35,086 nucleotides of DNA from NCBI GenBank assembly GCA_015680685.1, contig MNCI01014774.1, positions 340,414 through 375,499 on the forward strand, read 5' to 3'. A program made the translations under genes and the position numbers. Shown here one piece after another: positions 20,583 through 31,625 of this stretch. The first letter of the stretch is position 1; each line of letters begins with the position of its first letter. The DNA comes from Gnetum montanum. Taxonomy: Eukaryota > Streptophyta > Gnetopsida > Gnetales > Gnetaceae. The notes under the pieces were generated by a model. That model searched no databases and had not been told where the DNA came from. It saw nothing but the letters and a program-made list of their open reading frames with translations.

Positions 20583-21840
20583 GTCGAGCGAGAGATGGAA
20601 ATCAGTCGTGATCTCTCCACATCCTTAACATTAGCATGTCCACATGGCAAGCTCGAGAGACAGTTGAACCCCAACCTGATCGACTGGGGGTCAACCACGA
20701 CTAGCACTATAGTAGCCTTAGAAGCATCCCCAGACTGGCCCGAGCATCTAGTCCAAGCACTAGACTTAGAGGTCAAGGATGTAACCAAGGATCCTCTCGT
20801 CGAGACGCCTATGACCACGTTTAAAGGAGAGATAAAAGTGTTAAAACTCAGCTCCCTCTTAAACACATAAACGCACAACAACATAGCCAAGATTCTGGAA
20901 GACAACATCAATGCCTTCGCATGGTCGTACAGCGACATGCCGAGTTTAGATCCGCGATTGATTCAACACAACATCATCCTAGACCCGCACATGAAGGCAG
21001 TCAAGCAGAAGGCTCGCAAAGTTAAGCCGAAAATCACACTAACTGTGAGGGATGAAATCACCAAGCTATACCAAGCTAGTTTCATCCACGCGGTTGACTA
21101 CTTGGAATGGGTGTCCAACATCGTTGTGGTTTCAAAGAAAACAGGAGGAATACAAATCTATATAGATTTTCGAGACTTGAACAAGGCAATGATCAAGGAC
21201 GATTTCCCACTTCCGAGCATCGATTAGCTCATTGACACCATGGCTGGTCATGCTCTGCTATCCTTCATGGTTAGTTTCTCCGGATACAACATAATTCGCA
21301 TTAACCCGGAGCACCAGCTGACAACAACCTTCATGACCCCATGGGATACCTTCTGCTACACCATGATGCCCTTTGGGCTCAAAAACATTGAAGCAACCTA
21401 CCAGCGAGCCATGACCTACATCTTCAACGACTATATCCTACAAACGTTAAACGACTATGTGGATGATATAGCAGTCAAGTTCAAGAAGGTAGCTGATCAC
21501 CCACGCGATTTAGAAGTAGTCCTTAAGTGCTATCAAATGCATGACTTATGCCTCAATCCTAAGAAGTGCGTCTTTGGGGTGAAAACCGAGTGCATGTTAA
21601 GGTTCGTGGTATCGGAAGCCGAAATACGGGTGGACCCTGATAAAGTCAAGACCATCGTCAACCTGGCACCTCCTACAAACCTTAAGGAGTTACACAGTTT
21701 GCAAGGTAGGATACAATTCATTCGAAGGTTTATAGCAAGGTTGACCGACAAGTTATACCCCATGCAACATCTTCTAAAGAAGAGGATTAACTTTGAGTGG
21801 ACAACCCAGTGTCAACAGGCCTTCGATGACCTGAAGAAGG
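20583..21840 (+). pseudogene. pol: Reverse transcriptase of the Tat element, disrupted
   Basis: The frame opens after a possible splice acceptor with VEREMEISRDLSTSLTLACP. A linker typical of the lineage, NINAFAWSYSDMPSLDPRLI, precedes RT. RT motifs follow: VSNIVVVSKKTGGIQIYIDF and RDLNKA; FCYTMMPFGLKNIEATYQRA; the catalytic NDYVDDIAVKF (about 21449-21481) is intact; then MLRFVVSEAEIRVDPDKV and LKELHSLQGRIQFIRRFIAR. Only two stops fall in this frame: TAA near 20868 and TAG at about 21225, within SIDxLID, where CAG (Gln) is expected. It would copy element RNA into DNA. It is the best kept part of the element. Confidence 0.92.
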
Positions 21841-22300
21841 AGCTTTTACACCTCCCAACTGTGCATCCGTCACAAAGGGATAAACCCTTCTTCATCTACC
21901 TCGTCACCTCCGACACATCTGTCGCGATATTGCTATGTCAGAAACGAGATGATGATTCTGAAATACCAGTGTATTATCTAAGCCACACACTAATAGCGCA
22001 CGAGGTGAAATACAATGAAGTGGAGAGGAATTGCCTTACCTTAGTGTTCGCACTAAAAAAGTGAAGGCATTACCTGTTTCGCAGTACAACTAACATCATT
22101 TGCAAAAGCAACATACTCTGAGCTATCACTACCAACCTATACGAAAGTAGCAAGATAACCCGATGGAAGGGAATAACTGCGAAGTTCGATTTACACTATG
22201 TAAGTCAATCGTCGACGAAGGGTCAAGCCATAGTGACCCAATTCATGGCCTCGCCCTTTGATGACTAGGCAACCATAGACCCTGAATTCTCAGATGAATA
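21841..22300 (+). pseudogene. First RNase H domain (gypsy type), degenerate
   Basis: It follows RT in frame. DKPFFIYLVTSDTSVAILLC replaces the usual DASxxAxGAVL motif, which is normal for the first RNase H of Tat elements, thought to act as a connection domain. YYLSHTLIAHEVKYNEVERN and LTLVFALKK-stop-RHY are recognisable. ITRWKGITAKFDLHYV and KGQAIVTQFMA end it. Stops: TGA at about 22062, TGA in NILxAITTN, TAG at 22267. Confidence 0.8.
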
Positions 22301-22342
22301 CATTAGCAATGTCAACATCATCCCATCGCATTTCGAAGCACT

Positions 22343-22855
22343 TTACACTTCGACGGTGCATCAACTACGCGAGGAGGTAGCACCACTGCCGTCATCACGT
22401 TCCCCTATGGGGAAATGCATCCATCCGTTTATCGTTTTACATTTCCCTGCATCAACAATGTGGCAGAGTATGAGGGGTTACTCAGAGGCCTCTTAACTGC
22501 CCAAGCACTACCCATACAACACCTAACAATCTGCAGAGATTCACAATTAGTTGTGAATCAAATCACCGAGGTCTACGCCTGCAAGGCTACGCACTTGCAA
22601 CCCTACTGCTACCCATACAACACCTAACAATCTGCAGAGATTCACAATTAGTTGTGAATCAAATCACCGAGGTCTACGCCTGCAAGGCTACGCACTTGCA
22701 ACCCTACTGCGACCTAGCAAAAACCCTGCTTAAGCAATTTGCAACCACAGATGCGCAACACGTGCCACGCAATGAGAACATCGTGGCAGATTCTTTAGCT
22801 ACCCTCGCGTTGAACATTCCATCACATTCCTTTACAAACCTACCAACTTCGATTA
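22343..22855 (+). pseudogene. Second, archaeal-type RNase H (aRNH), disrupted by a tandem duplication
   Basis: LHFDGASTTRGGSTTAVITF opens the domain, with the first Asp of the catalytic set. AEYEGLLRGL gives the Glu, CRDSQLVVNQI the second Asp, and NIVADSLATLAL the last Asp. This domain is diagnostic for the Tat lineage. It is in another frame than the first RNase H because of a single-base shift near 22340. A perfect 101-bp tandem duplication (22508-22709) then changes the frame again; removal of one unit would make the frames on both sides agree. Confidence 0.88.
22508..22709 (+). repeat. Perfect 101-bp tandem duplication
   Basis: The unit at 22508-22608 is repeated base for base at 22609-22709. 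It begins CTACCCATACAACACC and ends GCAACCCTACTG. As 101 is not a multiple of three, it shifts the aRNH frame. It is identical although the LTRs of the element differ at more than a tenth of their positions, so it arose after most of the decay, or is an assembly artefact. Confidence 0.95.
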
Positions 22856-22989
22856 TTGAATACGCAAAGCTTATCACTCAGGTGGAACACGTGGCCTCCG
22901 TCAATGCTACAGATGCCCAGGAGTGGTACGCCAACATTAAAGCTTATCTACAACACGGTGAACCCCCAGGTGAATTAACATCTGCTTAG

Positions 22990-24165
22990 AAAGATGCAAT
23001 CCGTAAGCGTGCCTGGCAATACGTGCTCATGGAAAATAATGCCCTATGCTGACATTCCTACAATGGGATATTGCTGACATGCGTGGGTGGGGAGCAAGTG
23101 CAGAAGATAGTTAATGAAGTGCATGAAGGACTGTGTGGTGGACACATAGCACCTAGGGCTATGGCTGCAAAAATTAGACGCCTAGGGTACCACTGGCTTC
23201 ACATGGAGCGTGGTTGCTTGTCAAAAGTCAAAACGTGCGACACATGCTAGAGATACGCAAATCTCATACACGTAGCACCTACGGACCTACACCCAACGTA
23301 GATCACCTAACCCTTCCAATGATGGGGGTTAGACCTCATAGGACCTATCATGCTTAAGTTCTCCTTAAGGCATAGTTGCATCATCACTGCCACTAAGTAT
23401 TTTACTAAGTGGGTGGAAGCCATTCTCCTGCGAAAGACAACTTCTCAACAAATCTACCACTTCATCCTGGACAACATCGTAACAAGATTTAGGTTTTCAA
23501 TGACTATTATGATCGACAATGGTCCACAGTTTAGTAGTACGAAAACCCAAACCTTCTGCAACAACCTAGACATTAAGTAATCATTCTCCTCCCCTTATTA
23601 TCCGCAAGCGAACAGGCAAACAGAGGCTACAAATAAGTCCATCATCAACTGGCTGAAGCAAATGCTTAGCAACAGCAAAAGGCAATGGCACGAGCAAATC
23701 CTCTACATTCTGTGGGCCTACCGAACGACGTGCAGAATCGCAACAAGTAAGACTCCTTACAACCTTGTTTATGGATCTGAAGCTGTGTCGTCTCTTGAGT
23801 TGCAAGTACCATCACTCCGGATGATCCTTTCTGATGTTGTGAGCGAAGCCCAGAACAATGAGTCACAGATCATTGACCTCAACTCAATAGAGGAGAAGCA
23901 CGCACAGATGTTGAGATGCATAGAGTAATACCAGAACAAGCAGCAGCAAAAGCACTGTGCAAACCCACATTGACGATTAGTGCAAAAGGGAGAGCTCATC
24001 CTCAAGGTCGCCCGTAAGCACGTAAGCAAATTCTCAGTCAACTAAGAAGGTCCTCACGTGGTCACTAAAGCCTTCGAGAATGGAGCCTTCAAACTGATAG
24101 ACATGGACGACAACGAGTTCGCCAACCCAATAAATCACTCGTACCTCAAGCCTTGCTATGTCTGA
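22990..24165 (+). pseudogene. Integrase of the Tat element, disrupted
   Basis: The zinc-binding HHCC part reads VHEGLCGGHIAPRAM, then KTCDTC-stop-RYA, where Gln (CAG) is nearly always found. The core has WGLDLIGPIM (first Asp), IMIDNGPQFSS (second Asp) and YYPQANRQTEATNKSI (Glu), so the DDE residues remain. ILYILWAYRTTCRIATSKTP and PYNLVYGSEAV are typical. The C-terminus ends PINHSYLKPCYV at a TGA (24163-24165), the usual end of pol. Stops at about 22987, 23049, 23250, 23299 and 23578, plus others, break it. It would insert element DNA and leave the 5-bp duplication seen here. Confidence 0.9.
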
Positions 24166-25454
24166 AGCACAATGATAGCCACCACCGTCCGCTACGACGA
24201 TAAACCGACAACGACACCGAACAGCATCCACAACAACGTTAAACTAGCGACATCGAGCAGCATCCGCTATGACGTTAAACTGGCAACAACAAGCACCGTT
24301 CGCTACGATGTAAAATTGACATGTACTGTCTGCTGGGACCTTAAACCAACACAGCGGTCCGCTTGGACATTAAACCAGCACACGGTCTGCCAAGACCTTA
24401 AACTGGGTTCGTGTCACATCCCCAGTGTGCATCTGTGCCGAGTACACATCACATGAGCGTGCGTAATGCTGACGCATGGGTGGGACGTCGCAGTTCCAAA
24501 ACATGGTCCACGATGCAATGAGGACACGCTCTGGAACACATGCGACGCTACCACCCTTGGCATTATGCTAACCCTCCGGAGATGTCGTACGACATTGCAT
24601 TAGTCCTCCGAACCTACCGTTGCCACGGTCCCTTGCCTTGACGGTAGTTCCTCAGCCAGTGCCTGCAGCTGAAGTTCCAATAGTATTGTTTGCCAACCAT
24701 AATATTGTTATCCTTCAGCCCCCTGCCAATGGTGTTTGGCTATATGGTAATTGATCTCATAGTTGAACTGAGAATGCACGCTCGTGGCAGGGATTCCAGT
24801 GCATCCACACTCACAACGGCGTTTCCGAGGCTAGTTCCTCCATGCTAATGCTGCCAAGGTCGTTGTTGGCCTTCCTACTTTGGACATTGCATACCAGCAA
24901 CGATGTCCAAGAGCTTCAACAACGCCTACAGCGAGCAAGACCTTTGCCCCTGGGGGCACGTCTTGCCACAGCAACAAATGTTGCAGCATCGCAAAGTGAG
25001 TGCCTTGATTAGCTTGACTACTACAGAGTGTAAACTCCCATGACATGCGTAACGCAGCTCGTCACCTGGGAAACACCAATGCAAGTTCCAGATGCGTGTA
25101 ACGTAGCTCGTCGCATGAAAGCATATGTAGGCAAGTCGAAACCCTACATGGATGTAATGCAACTCATCCTGGGAAAGACACATGTCCTACAGGAGGTCAA
25201 AGGCCAGCTGAAGCAAAGATGAAAATGCACACGACTCCCTCATGAACACTCTGACGAGGGATTCAGCTAAACCTCATCTTTGCCCTTCTCCTATGCCTCC
25301 TTCCTCCCTGCTTCGCCTTTCCACTCCAATGCAACACTCTCAAGTGCAACCAAGCAACGTCTCGACACTCATCAAGCAACAACCTCAACATTTTACCTTC
25401 TGTGGTGTTTCGTATTTTTTGTCAACATCTATTGAGCTCATTCTCCAAATGTTG
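24166..25454. other. 3' non-coding region of the Tat element, with motif cluster C
   Basis: No gene is seen. At 24185-24410 seven motifs of the form GTCCGCTACGACGTTAAACTAGC occur. At about 25040-25190 three imperfect copies of a ~53-bp unit with GTAACGCAGCTCGTC occur. The remainder (24460-25040, 25200-25454) shows no clear structure. Confidence 0.6.
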
Positions 25455-25466
25455 ACAAAGAGGAGC
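25455..25466 (+). other. Polypurine tract
   Basis: ACAAAGAGGAGC lies three bases before the 3' LTR start. It is the expected primer site for plus-strand DNA synthesis. Confidence 0.7.
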
Positions 25467-25469
25467 CAA

Positions 25470-27078
25470 TGAAACACCCTAAAAATTTTGAAAACATGTG
25501 TGCTTCACCAAGCCTTGTAGTTCACGCAGTGCTACGACAGTTCTTCGAGAGGAAAACGCTCTAACTTCAGGCCAACCAGTTTGGCAAGTTTTCTACTTTC
25601 GGTGTTAAATAGGCTCTACGGATCATCCTACCTGTCCACCTAAGTAGTTTACCCAGCCGACGGCCTGCTCAATAGCAATGCGCGGAGTTGACAGCAACGC
25701 CTAAGATGGGCAAAACAGTTCAACAAGTTTTCTAAGTCACGAAGTTTGCTACGCTATGTTACGCCTCACTATGTAGCATAGCAAGCTTCAAAAAACGATT
25801 GTAGAATGAAGTGCCACGCTATGCAACGTAGCATAGCATGGTAAGACTATACAGCTAGCTCCTTCGCCCAACTTCAAGTCCTTCAACAATGTCCTTTTCC
25901 GTCAGGAAGCAGCGAACCATGTCTGCTGCTATGCTACACTGAGCTACATGGTGCAGCGAGGCATAGCAATCCTACGGAAGAGACATAAGGCAGCTCAAAG
26001 GGCAGGATTAGCAAGTTTGCAAATCTCGTGACGCAAGAAGCAAAGTTTGCAAATTGACAAAGTTTTTGTGACTAAGACCAGTCGCTACGCTACATAGCGT
26101 AGCACAGCGTAGCAAGCATGCGGCCCACATGTAGCGGAATGCACGACAAGGTGCTATGCTACATCGAACATGCTACGCTACGAAGCACAACGAAACATGC
26201 AGGTGGGTGTGTGACATCAATGCACTTCACCTAATTAAACCGTTGGCACACGTCTCTAGACGCTGACGACGCAATTATGACATAGCAGGTTCATAGTTAC
26301 GACATGGCAGACTCATAGTCACAATGGTCCTGCATGTCCAATGGTCATGTTGGCACGTACAACACGAACAAGTCAACATGGGCCCAAGGCACGTGGCATC
26401 CAAACCACCTCTTTCACGTGCCTTTGGTCCTATAAATACTCCAACAAGCAACATTCAAAGGGCTTGGAATTTTTTGGACTTTTCGATTTTCGACTCTTTC
26501 CAACTCTCTCTCTCTCTCTCTCAGATTCCTGACACATTGTAACATTGAGCATTGTAAGCTTTCTGTTTGACATTGCAAACAGTTAGCATTCTCAGCTCCC
26601 ATTTTGCTCTATCCCCTTTCTACCACCTTGGTAGAATTTGCGCATTGTCAGCTCCTGAGTTCGCACCCAAGCGCACAACCGTCTTTGCTCCACACGTCTT
26701 GGTTACTTTTGGGATCTCTGCACTCCACAAGGCTATGCAACCAATTGTATCCATCTTGATAGAACAAGCTTGCAACTCCAGAGCAATGCATTTTTCTAAT
26801 TGGATTTTACTTTGTTTCCTGCTTGTTACTACGTTGTACTATGTTTTCTGTCTTCTTTGCATTTAAGCATTACATCGCACTGTCATTTCTGTTTTCAAAC
26901 TACATGTTGCAAAAGGCTATATAGATGTCGACTAAGTCCCTGTCTGATCGACCAGACCGTTCAGGATGCCTCGTATCCGCTCACACCCAGCACGGCCCTT
27001 CCGCAGATACAGGGTCGAAACTGTCACGCCCGTTGACCCCTCGATGTTTTCCAACCACTGATGTTTTCAATCACTACA
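25470..27078 (+). repeat. 3' LTR of the Tat element, 1609 bp
   Basis: It starts TGAAACACCC and ends CACTACA and aligns with 8704-10318 throughout. A TATA box is at 26431-26436, followed by a CT run (about 26504-26522). Differences to the 5' LTR are mostly C/T and G/A changes. Confidence 0.92.
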
Positions 27079-27083
27079 ATTAC
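27079..27083. repeat. Target-site duplication ATTAC, right copy
   Basis: ATTAC follows the 3' LTR directly and matches 8699-8703. Confidence 0.85.
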
Positions 27084-27884
27084 ATCTATTGAGGTTCAAT
27101 GGTTCAAAATGCAATACTTCAAGGTGTCTCCAGCAGCTTAGGCAAAAATCAATGATTCACCCATAATAAGTTGAACAACCAACATGCCTTAAAAAATCAG
27201 TGATTCACCCATAATAAATTGAACAGCCAACATGCCTTAAAGCAAGCCAAGTTACAACAGGATGCAACTGCTCAAGCAAGCAGAGAAGAAGCACATACGT
27301 ACTCTGTATTTGTGGCAAATCTTGATGGATCATGTCATGGCCCCTCTTTACTATATTAGCAATTAAAAGTGAATGGAACCAAATACGTTAAATCAGTGTT
27401 AACCCCAAAAACTTGAAATTAAATTGCATAATGTCAATTAATCTCAAATAAATTTAACCACGTCAATGGCTTGCTATAAACACAATTTTAAAGCCACTGC
27501 AACACTGCAATTTTGACAATTTTTTTTAAAGACCTGCATAACCATATGAAACACTACTTTTTCCGAGACTCAAGCTATTTTATCTTAGATAATTAAAGAA
27601 TTACAAGGGAAAAACATTAAAATCTGCAATGTTTGACAATAAATTCAACAAATGGTTAAGGATATGTCAACATAGGTAAACACAAAATATTAAATTTTGA
27701 GAACCTTTTCTAAACTTACAATTTGATAACAATAATCAAAGATTATCCTAAAGCACTAACCAACGAAAAAGAATAAATAGTAATTCCATGTTGCATCTGT
27801 CAACCTACAAAAATTTTTTGTTGCCATTCAATTCCAACAACATCAACACACATTTGTGTACATGAATAGATCAACTATCAATGT
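27084..27884. other. Host flank between the Tat element and SPB1
   Basis: AT-rich and non-coding; it is the region downstream of SPB1. Two 48-bp tandem copies (about 27145-27240) contain GATTCACCCATAATAA and CCAACATGCCTTAA. Nothing else stands out. Confidence 0.6.
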
Positions 27885-28925
27885 CTATGAAGATCTCTGG
27901 TGTTTGCCTGATCCACCTGGGGCAATACCATTACCCTTGTGCTTTTTGAAACCTTTCCCATTTTTACCACTAGCATCCTTTCCTTTCTTAGAACCTTTTC
28001 CAAGTTTGCCACTACCTCTGGTTTGCTTGTCTTTTTTCGTTCTTTTATCAACTACAACTTTTTCTTTTCCTCTTATAGGCACCCTTCTCTTTGCAACTAC
28101 ATACTCTTTTTGGGGCTTCTTGGGTGTGGCCTTCTTGTACAGCTTTTCAATCATTTTATTCTTTGAGAAGTTTGAAATATCAACCTGATTAGCAATAACA
28201 TTTGCCTTGTTTTGAACTGCCTCTAGCTTTTTCATGGCAACATGTTTCTTCCATGCCTTTGCCTGTGCAACCTTCTTTGCAGGCCGAGCATCAATTTCTC
28301 TGAACTGAGCTTTCATGGCTTCTATCTCCTCTTTGGTTATGGGTTTCTGAAGCCAACAGTGCTTGTCCTCATCCTCAACAAACCAAATTGGCAAATTATT
28401 GTCATTGAACATATACCTATTGTAAGCAACATCAAGAATTTCTTCCCGTTGCTTCTATCTCAGCATTTTCTTTGCATAAGCTAAGATTTCTACTTTTGTC
28501 TCAATGTCATATTCAGATTCATCCCCAGAGGAACTTCAGTCACTTGAACTAGCAGGTTTATCAGGAACAACTTCAAATTCATCATGTTTAACCAATGAAG
28601 GGTTGTTGCCTTTTGAAATATTAAATGGGGTTAATGCAGGAATTTGTTCTATTTTTTGGTTACTTTTGTTTGATTTTGGCAACACATTTTTGGGATATGC
28701 AACTTTCTCATCTACTGAATGATCAGAATCACTATCATATGTCTTGGAAGGATCTTCAAATCCAACAAAAACATCCTGACTGAACCATTGTTTAGTAAAC
28801 AACTCTTCTTTTGATGGTTCTTTGACATTAGTCAGTGATACTACCAATGAATTTGGCTCCATTTCACCTTCTTCATTGGAATTATCACTGCTATCATCAT
28901 CACCATCTTCCACTTCTTCTGTATC
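27885..28925 (-). other. SPB1 last exon: acidic linker, SPB1 C-terminal domain, basic tail
   Basis: The exon follows acceptor TTTCAG and starts DTEEVEDGDDDSSDNSNEEG, then KEELFTKQWFSQDVF, a motif conserved in SPB1. After two stops (28536-28538 and 28455-28457) the frame continues through YAKKMLR-stop-KQREEILDVAY, WLQKPITKEEIEAMKAQFRE and KLYKKATPKKPQKEYVVAKR. The Gly/Lys-rich tail ends GGSGKHQRSS. Apart from the two stops no shift occurs in 346 codons, so decay here is mild. Confidence 0.85.
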
Positions 28926-30397
28926 CTGAAAGAATATATATAAAAAAAATATCAACATGGATGGAGGCAAACAAGCGAGTAGCGAGTTGCAAGTACAACC
29001 AAAATAAATTTTTGGTTAACACACTCATGCCTTCCACAAATCCCCCTCTGAAGAGATTTCTAGCTTGGCCCGTTTATGCAACCTTGTGCTTCCTTCTTTT
29101 GCAACAATATACTGTTCATAAGCTTCATCTAACACAACCTCAAGTTTCTCATCATACCTTAAAAACTAGAAGACCAACAATATCTCAATACTCTCAATTT
29201 AAATTATTAAGTTCTTTCAATGTCATGCTGAAGAATTTGTGAAAGCTAATTAAATAGATAAAATGTCAAGTACCTTTTTCCATCTTCGTCCATTTCAATG
29301 TCAACTGACTCACCATCTGTATCTCTTGCTTCACTATTAGCTCCATCCTCACCTGAACTATAATTTTCATCACCAGATTGTCCTAGAGAATCTACTGCTG
29401 CTAAATCATTCTTTGCCTGTATATCAACATAGAATAATTTAACAATAAATCATCCTCAGACTTGCAACTTTCAATTTTCAATCACAATGAGTTATGCTTT
29501 AATATAAAGACATTATCCAAGAGAAATAGCTCAACATGAAAGTTTTTAAAGATGAAACTGCTTTTAATAACATCCTAAACCCACTATGGATCTATTGGAT
29601 CAGCTGGATCTAGTAAAAATCAAATGCAAAATTAACAAACGAGCATGTGAAACAGAAGGGTAAAGAACAAACCATTTTAACAAAGTGCACATTATTTGCG
29701 AAAAACAACAAACAAATAAGCTTTTCCTTGTAAAAGATATAGATGCATACTTCAACAAATTCTTGAAATCATATATTCCAAGTACACGAAGATCATCACA
29801 CAGGATTTTTATCTATAAAAGAAAACCAATGCATCAATAAAAGTTCATTGCCTAAAAATGTTTTAAACACAACCCTTGCATACAACCAATATATTGTGTG
29901 CACCTCTTCAATAGAAAATGGATGCTCCTTGATGTTAGCACATGCTGGATCATCAAAAGATATTGATGTGACTAACCCAAGAAGTTCAAGAGGCTTGTCA
30001 GCCCATACAAAATCTGAAGCAAGGCACTTCTTCTAAACTATAGAAAGGCCTTCTTCATACCTGCAAATTACTATATGTTAATTTTAAATATATAGATAAA
30101 TCATCATAGACAACAAAACTGCACAAGAAAAAAGTATTGAAATATAATAACTAAAATATACGGTAAAACATGCATAGCTAGACACTGCATACTGTTATTA
30201 TGGAAGTCATCAAAGCACACACAAGTGCAAAAGCATGGTTTACATGAAAGCAGTAAAACATTTCCAAAGAAAGCAATTCACTTTATAAATACCAAATGAA
30301 TTACAAAAACACATTTTCAATTGCAAATAACTCCTTATCCCTCACAATTTCGTTTTTCTTTCCCTTGTTTTTTTGTTAGTCTAAGCATGTCTACAAC

Positions 30398-30501
30398 CTG
30401 TTTCATCAAAATCAATCTTATGAGATGCCCTATTAACATCAACATTAAACAACTAAGCATCAAGACATCAATGCTGGCAATGAGTACAACATCCAACTTG
30501 C
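30398..30501 (-). other. GC-AG intron of SPB1
   Basis: The upstream exon ends AAAG and is followed by GCAAGTTGG; the acceptor is GAAACAG. Joining gives EPAK-VVDMLRLTK, matching the continuous KVVDVLRGTK block of the family. GC donors with AG|GCAAGT are the known minor class handled by the major spliceosome. Confidence 0.7.
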
Positions 30502-31625
30502 CTTTGCTGGTTCAGCAACTTCTTTAAACAGGTACTTCACATCGAGAAGTTGTGGATCAATCTTTGCAGGTGCCTTGTATCTCAAACCAATCACATATAT
30601 TTCTACAGAGGTTGATCGACTTGAAACTGGCTTGGTGACTTCAACCTTGTCAAATAGCTGTAGTTCATATCTTCAACATGAATAAAATGCTAGAAAACTA
30701 TGATGTATAATATGATCACACAAAACTAAAAACATATATGCTTTAAATTACAGTTTATCAACATTACCTGCTTAAAGCAGTAGAGCAAAGCATTGTAATC
30801 TTGTGATCAAAAAACCAAAGCAGAAAAAAAAACATGACAAATTGCATAAATCAAACACTTATATAAAAAAAAAGCAAGAAGCAAAATCCTTTCAGGACTC
30901 AAAATTATTAAACACACAGAAAACACTTCTCCAACAACAACAACCAAAAAAACCCTTACCTTAGAAACAAATGTACCCTTGGGAGCAAGAAACTGGGTAG
31001 CAAGTTTCAGTGCATCAACAAGCAAAGATTGAGCAGTAGCTTCCTTGGCACAGGCTCCACCAACATTAGGGGAACCATCATGCAGCACAACATCAACCAT
31101 ATTACATCCATTCTCCTTCATCAATTTTCTAATTGCAGACCTGCATTTCGGAGTTGTAATGTCTTCTTGCAGAGAATAAGCTCCACGTACGGGCTGAATA
31201 GGAACAAGATCGAACAAAGATAATGAGGCTGCCGACAGGCATCATTTTTACAGTAACCTGAATCAAAATGTGAACTAATTTAAGAGAAGATTCGAAACTA
31301 GACTAAATATTGATCTGCAGAAGCTTATAAAACAAGTTAAATCTCACGTTTTTATGAATCTTTTTCTTGTTTTGAAAAATCGGACCTGCATCCATCCACC
31401 GGGCGCCGCGCAGAGATCGAGCAGAGACCTAACGCTGTTGACGAACTTGGTCTTGGTGTCAAGCTGTGCAATTTTGAAGGCTGCTTGAGACCTGTAGCCC
31501 TGTTCCTTTGCATGCCTGTAGTACTTATCCAAACGATGCTTTCCCTTGGCCTTCCCCATCATGAAAAGTTGCAGACAAAATCTCCGCGAGAAATTTTGCA
31601 GTTGCAGAGGATGAATAAGATGGGA

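Larger units (their letters stand above)
8704..27078 (+). mobile_element. Complete but degenerate Tat/Ogre-lineage Ty3/gypsy retrotransposon, 18.4 kb
   Basis: The element runs LTR, tandem-repeat leader, gag, protease, a 5.7-kb segment with an antisense gene, RT, RNase H, a second archaeal-type RNase H, integrase, 3' non-coding region, polypurine tract, LTR. The second RNase H and the order RT-RH-aRNH-INT mark the Tat lineage (Ogre, Retand, RIRE2 relatives). The LTRs differ at roughly 12-15% of positions by eye in the first 370 bp, mostly transitions, so the insertion is not young. Gag, protease and pol all carry premature stops, so the copy is not autonomous. It lies 233 bp downstream of the bHLH fragment and about 800 bp downstream of SPB1 (its 3' side). 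Confidence 0.92.
27885..31562 (-). pseudogene. SPB1: SPB1-type AdoMet-dependent rRNA 2'-O-ribose methyltransferase, disrupted copy
   Basis: SPB1 (FtsJ/RrmJ superfamily) is a nucleolar enzyme that methylates ribose in the 25S rRNA A-loop during 60S assembly. Exon 1 (31559-31386) reads [20 protein letters not shown] and the AdoMet motif [13 protein letters not shown]. Exon 2 (31257-30960) has DLVPIQPVRGA, VVLHDGSPNVGG and FLAPKGTFVSK. Further exons: ~30814-30768, 30657-30502, 30397-30339, 30060-29904, 29812-29751, 29416-29274, 29157-29031, and 28925-27885 with the SPB1 C-terminal domain and basic tail. Lesions: frame shift in exon 2 (about 31215-31230); acceptor before exon 3 lost; TGA 30807-30809 (CGA expected); donor at 30338 GT to AT; TAG 30033-30035; an exon of about 100 codons missing between 29416 and 29751; TGA 28536-28538; TAG 28455-28457. 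ATG at 31562 and 31559 are both possible. Confidence 0.9.

Noticed and set aside
20537-20938. Minus-strand ORF of 133 codons opposite the start of RT
   Set aside because: It is the shadow of the RT linker frame, which is recognisable on the plus strand.
28835-29242. Plus-strand ORF of 135 codons over SPB1 exons
   Set aside because: It lies opposite SPB1 exons and introns and has a low-complexity His-rich start; a shadow.
27885-31562. TGA/TAG codons at CGA/CAG positions could be repaired by U-to-C RNA editing
   Set aside because: Such editing is known for organelle transcripts of some land plants, not nuclear mRNA. The gene has spliceosomal introns and also frame shifts, splice-site losses and a missing exon, so it is simply decayed.
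27885-31562. Stop codons as a sign of an altered genetic code
   Set aside because: All three stops appear in broken frames, together with shifts; the SPB1 and pol frames otherwise use standard codons and end on normal stops.
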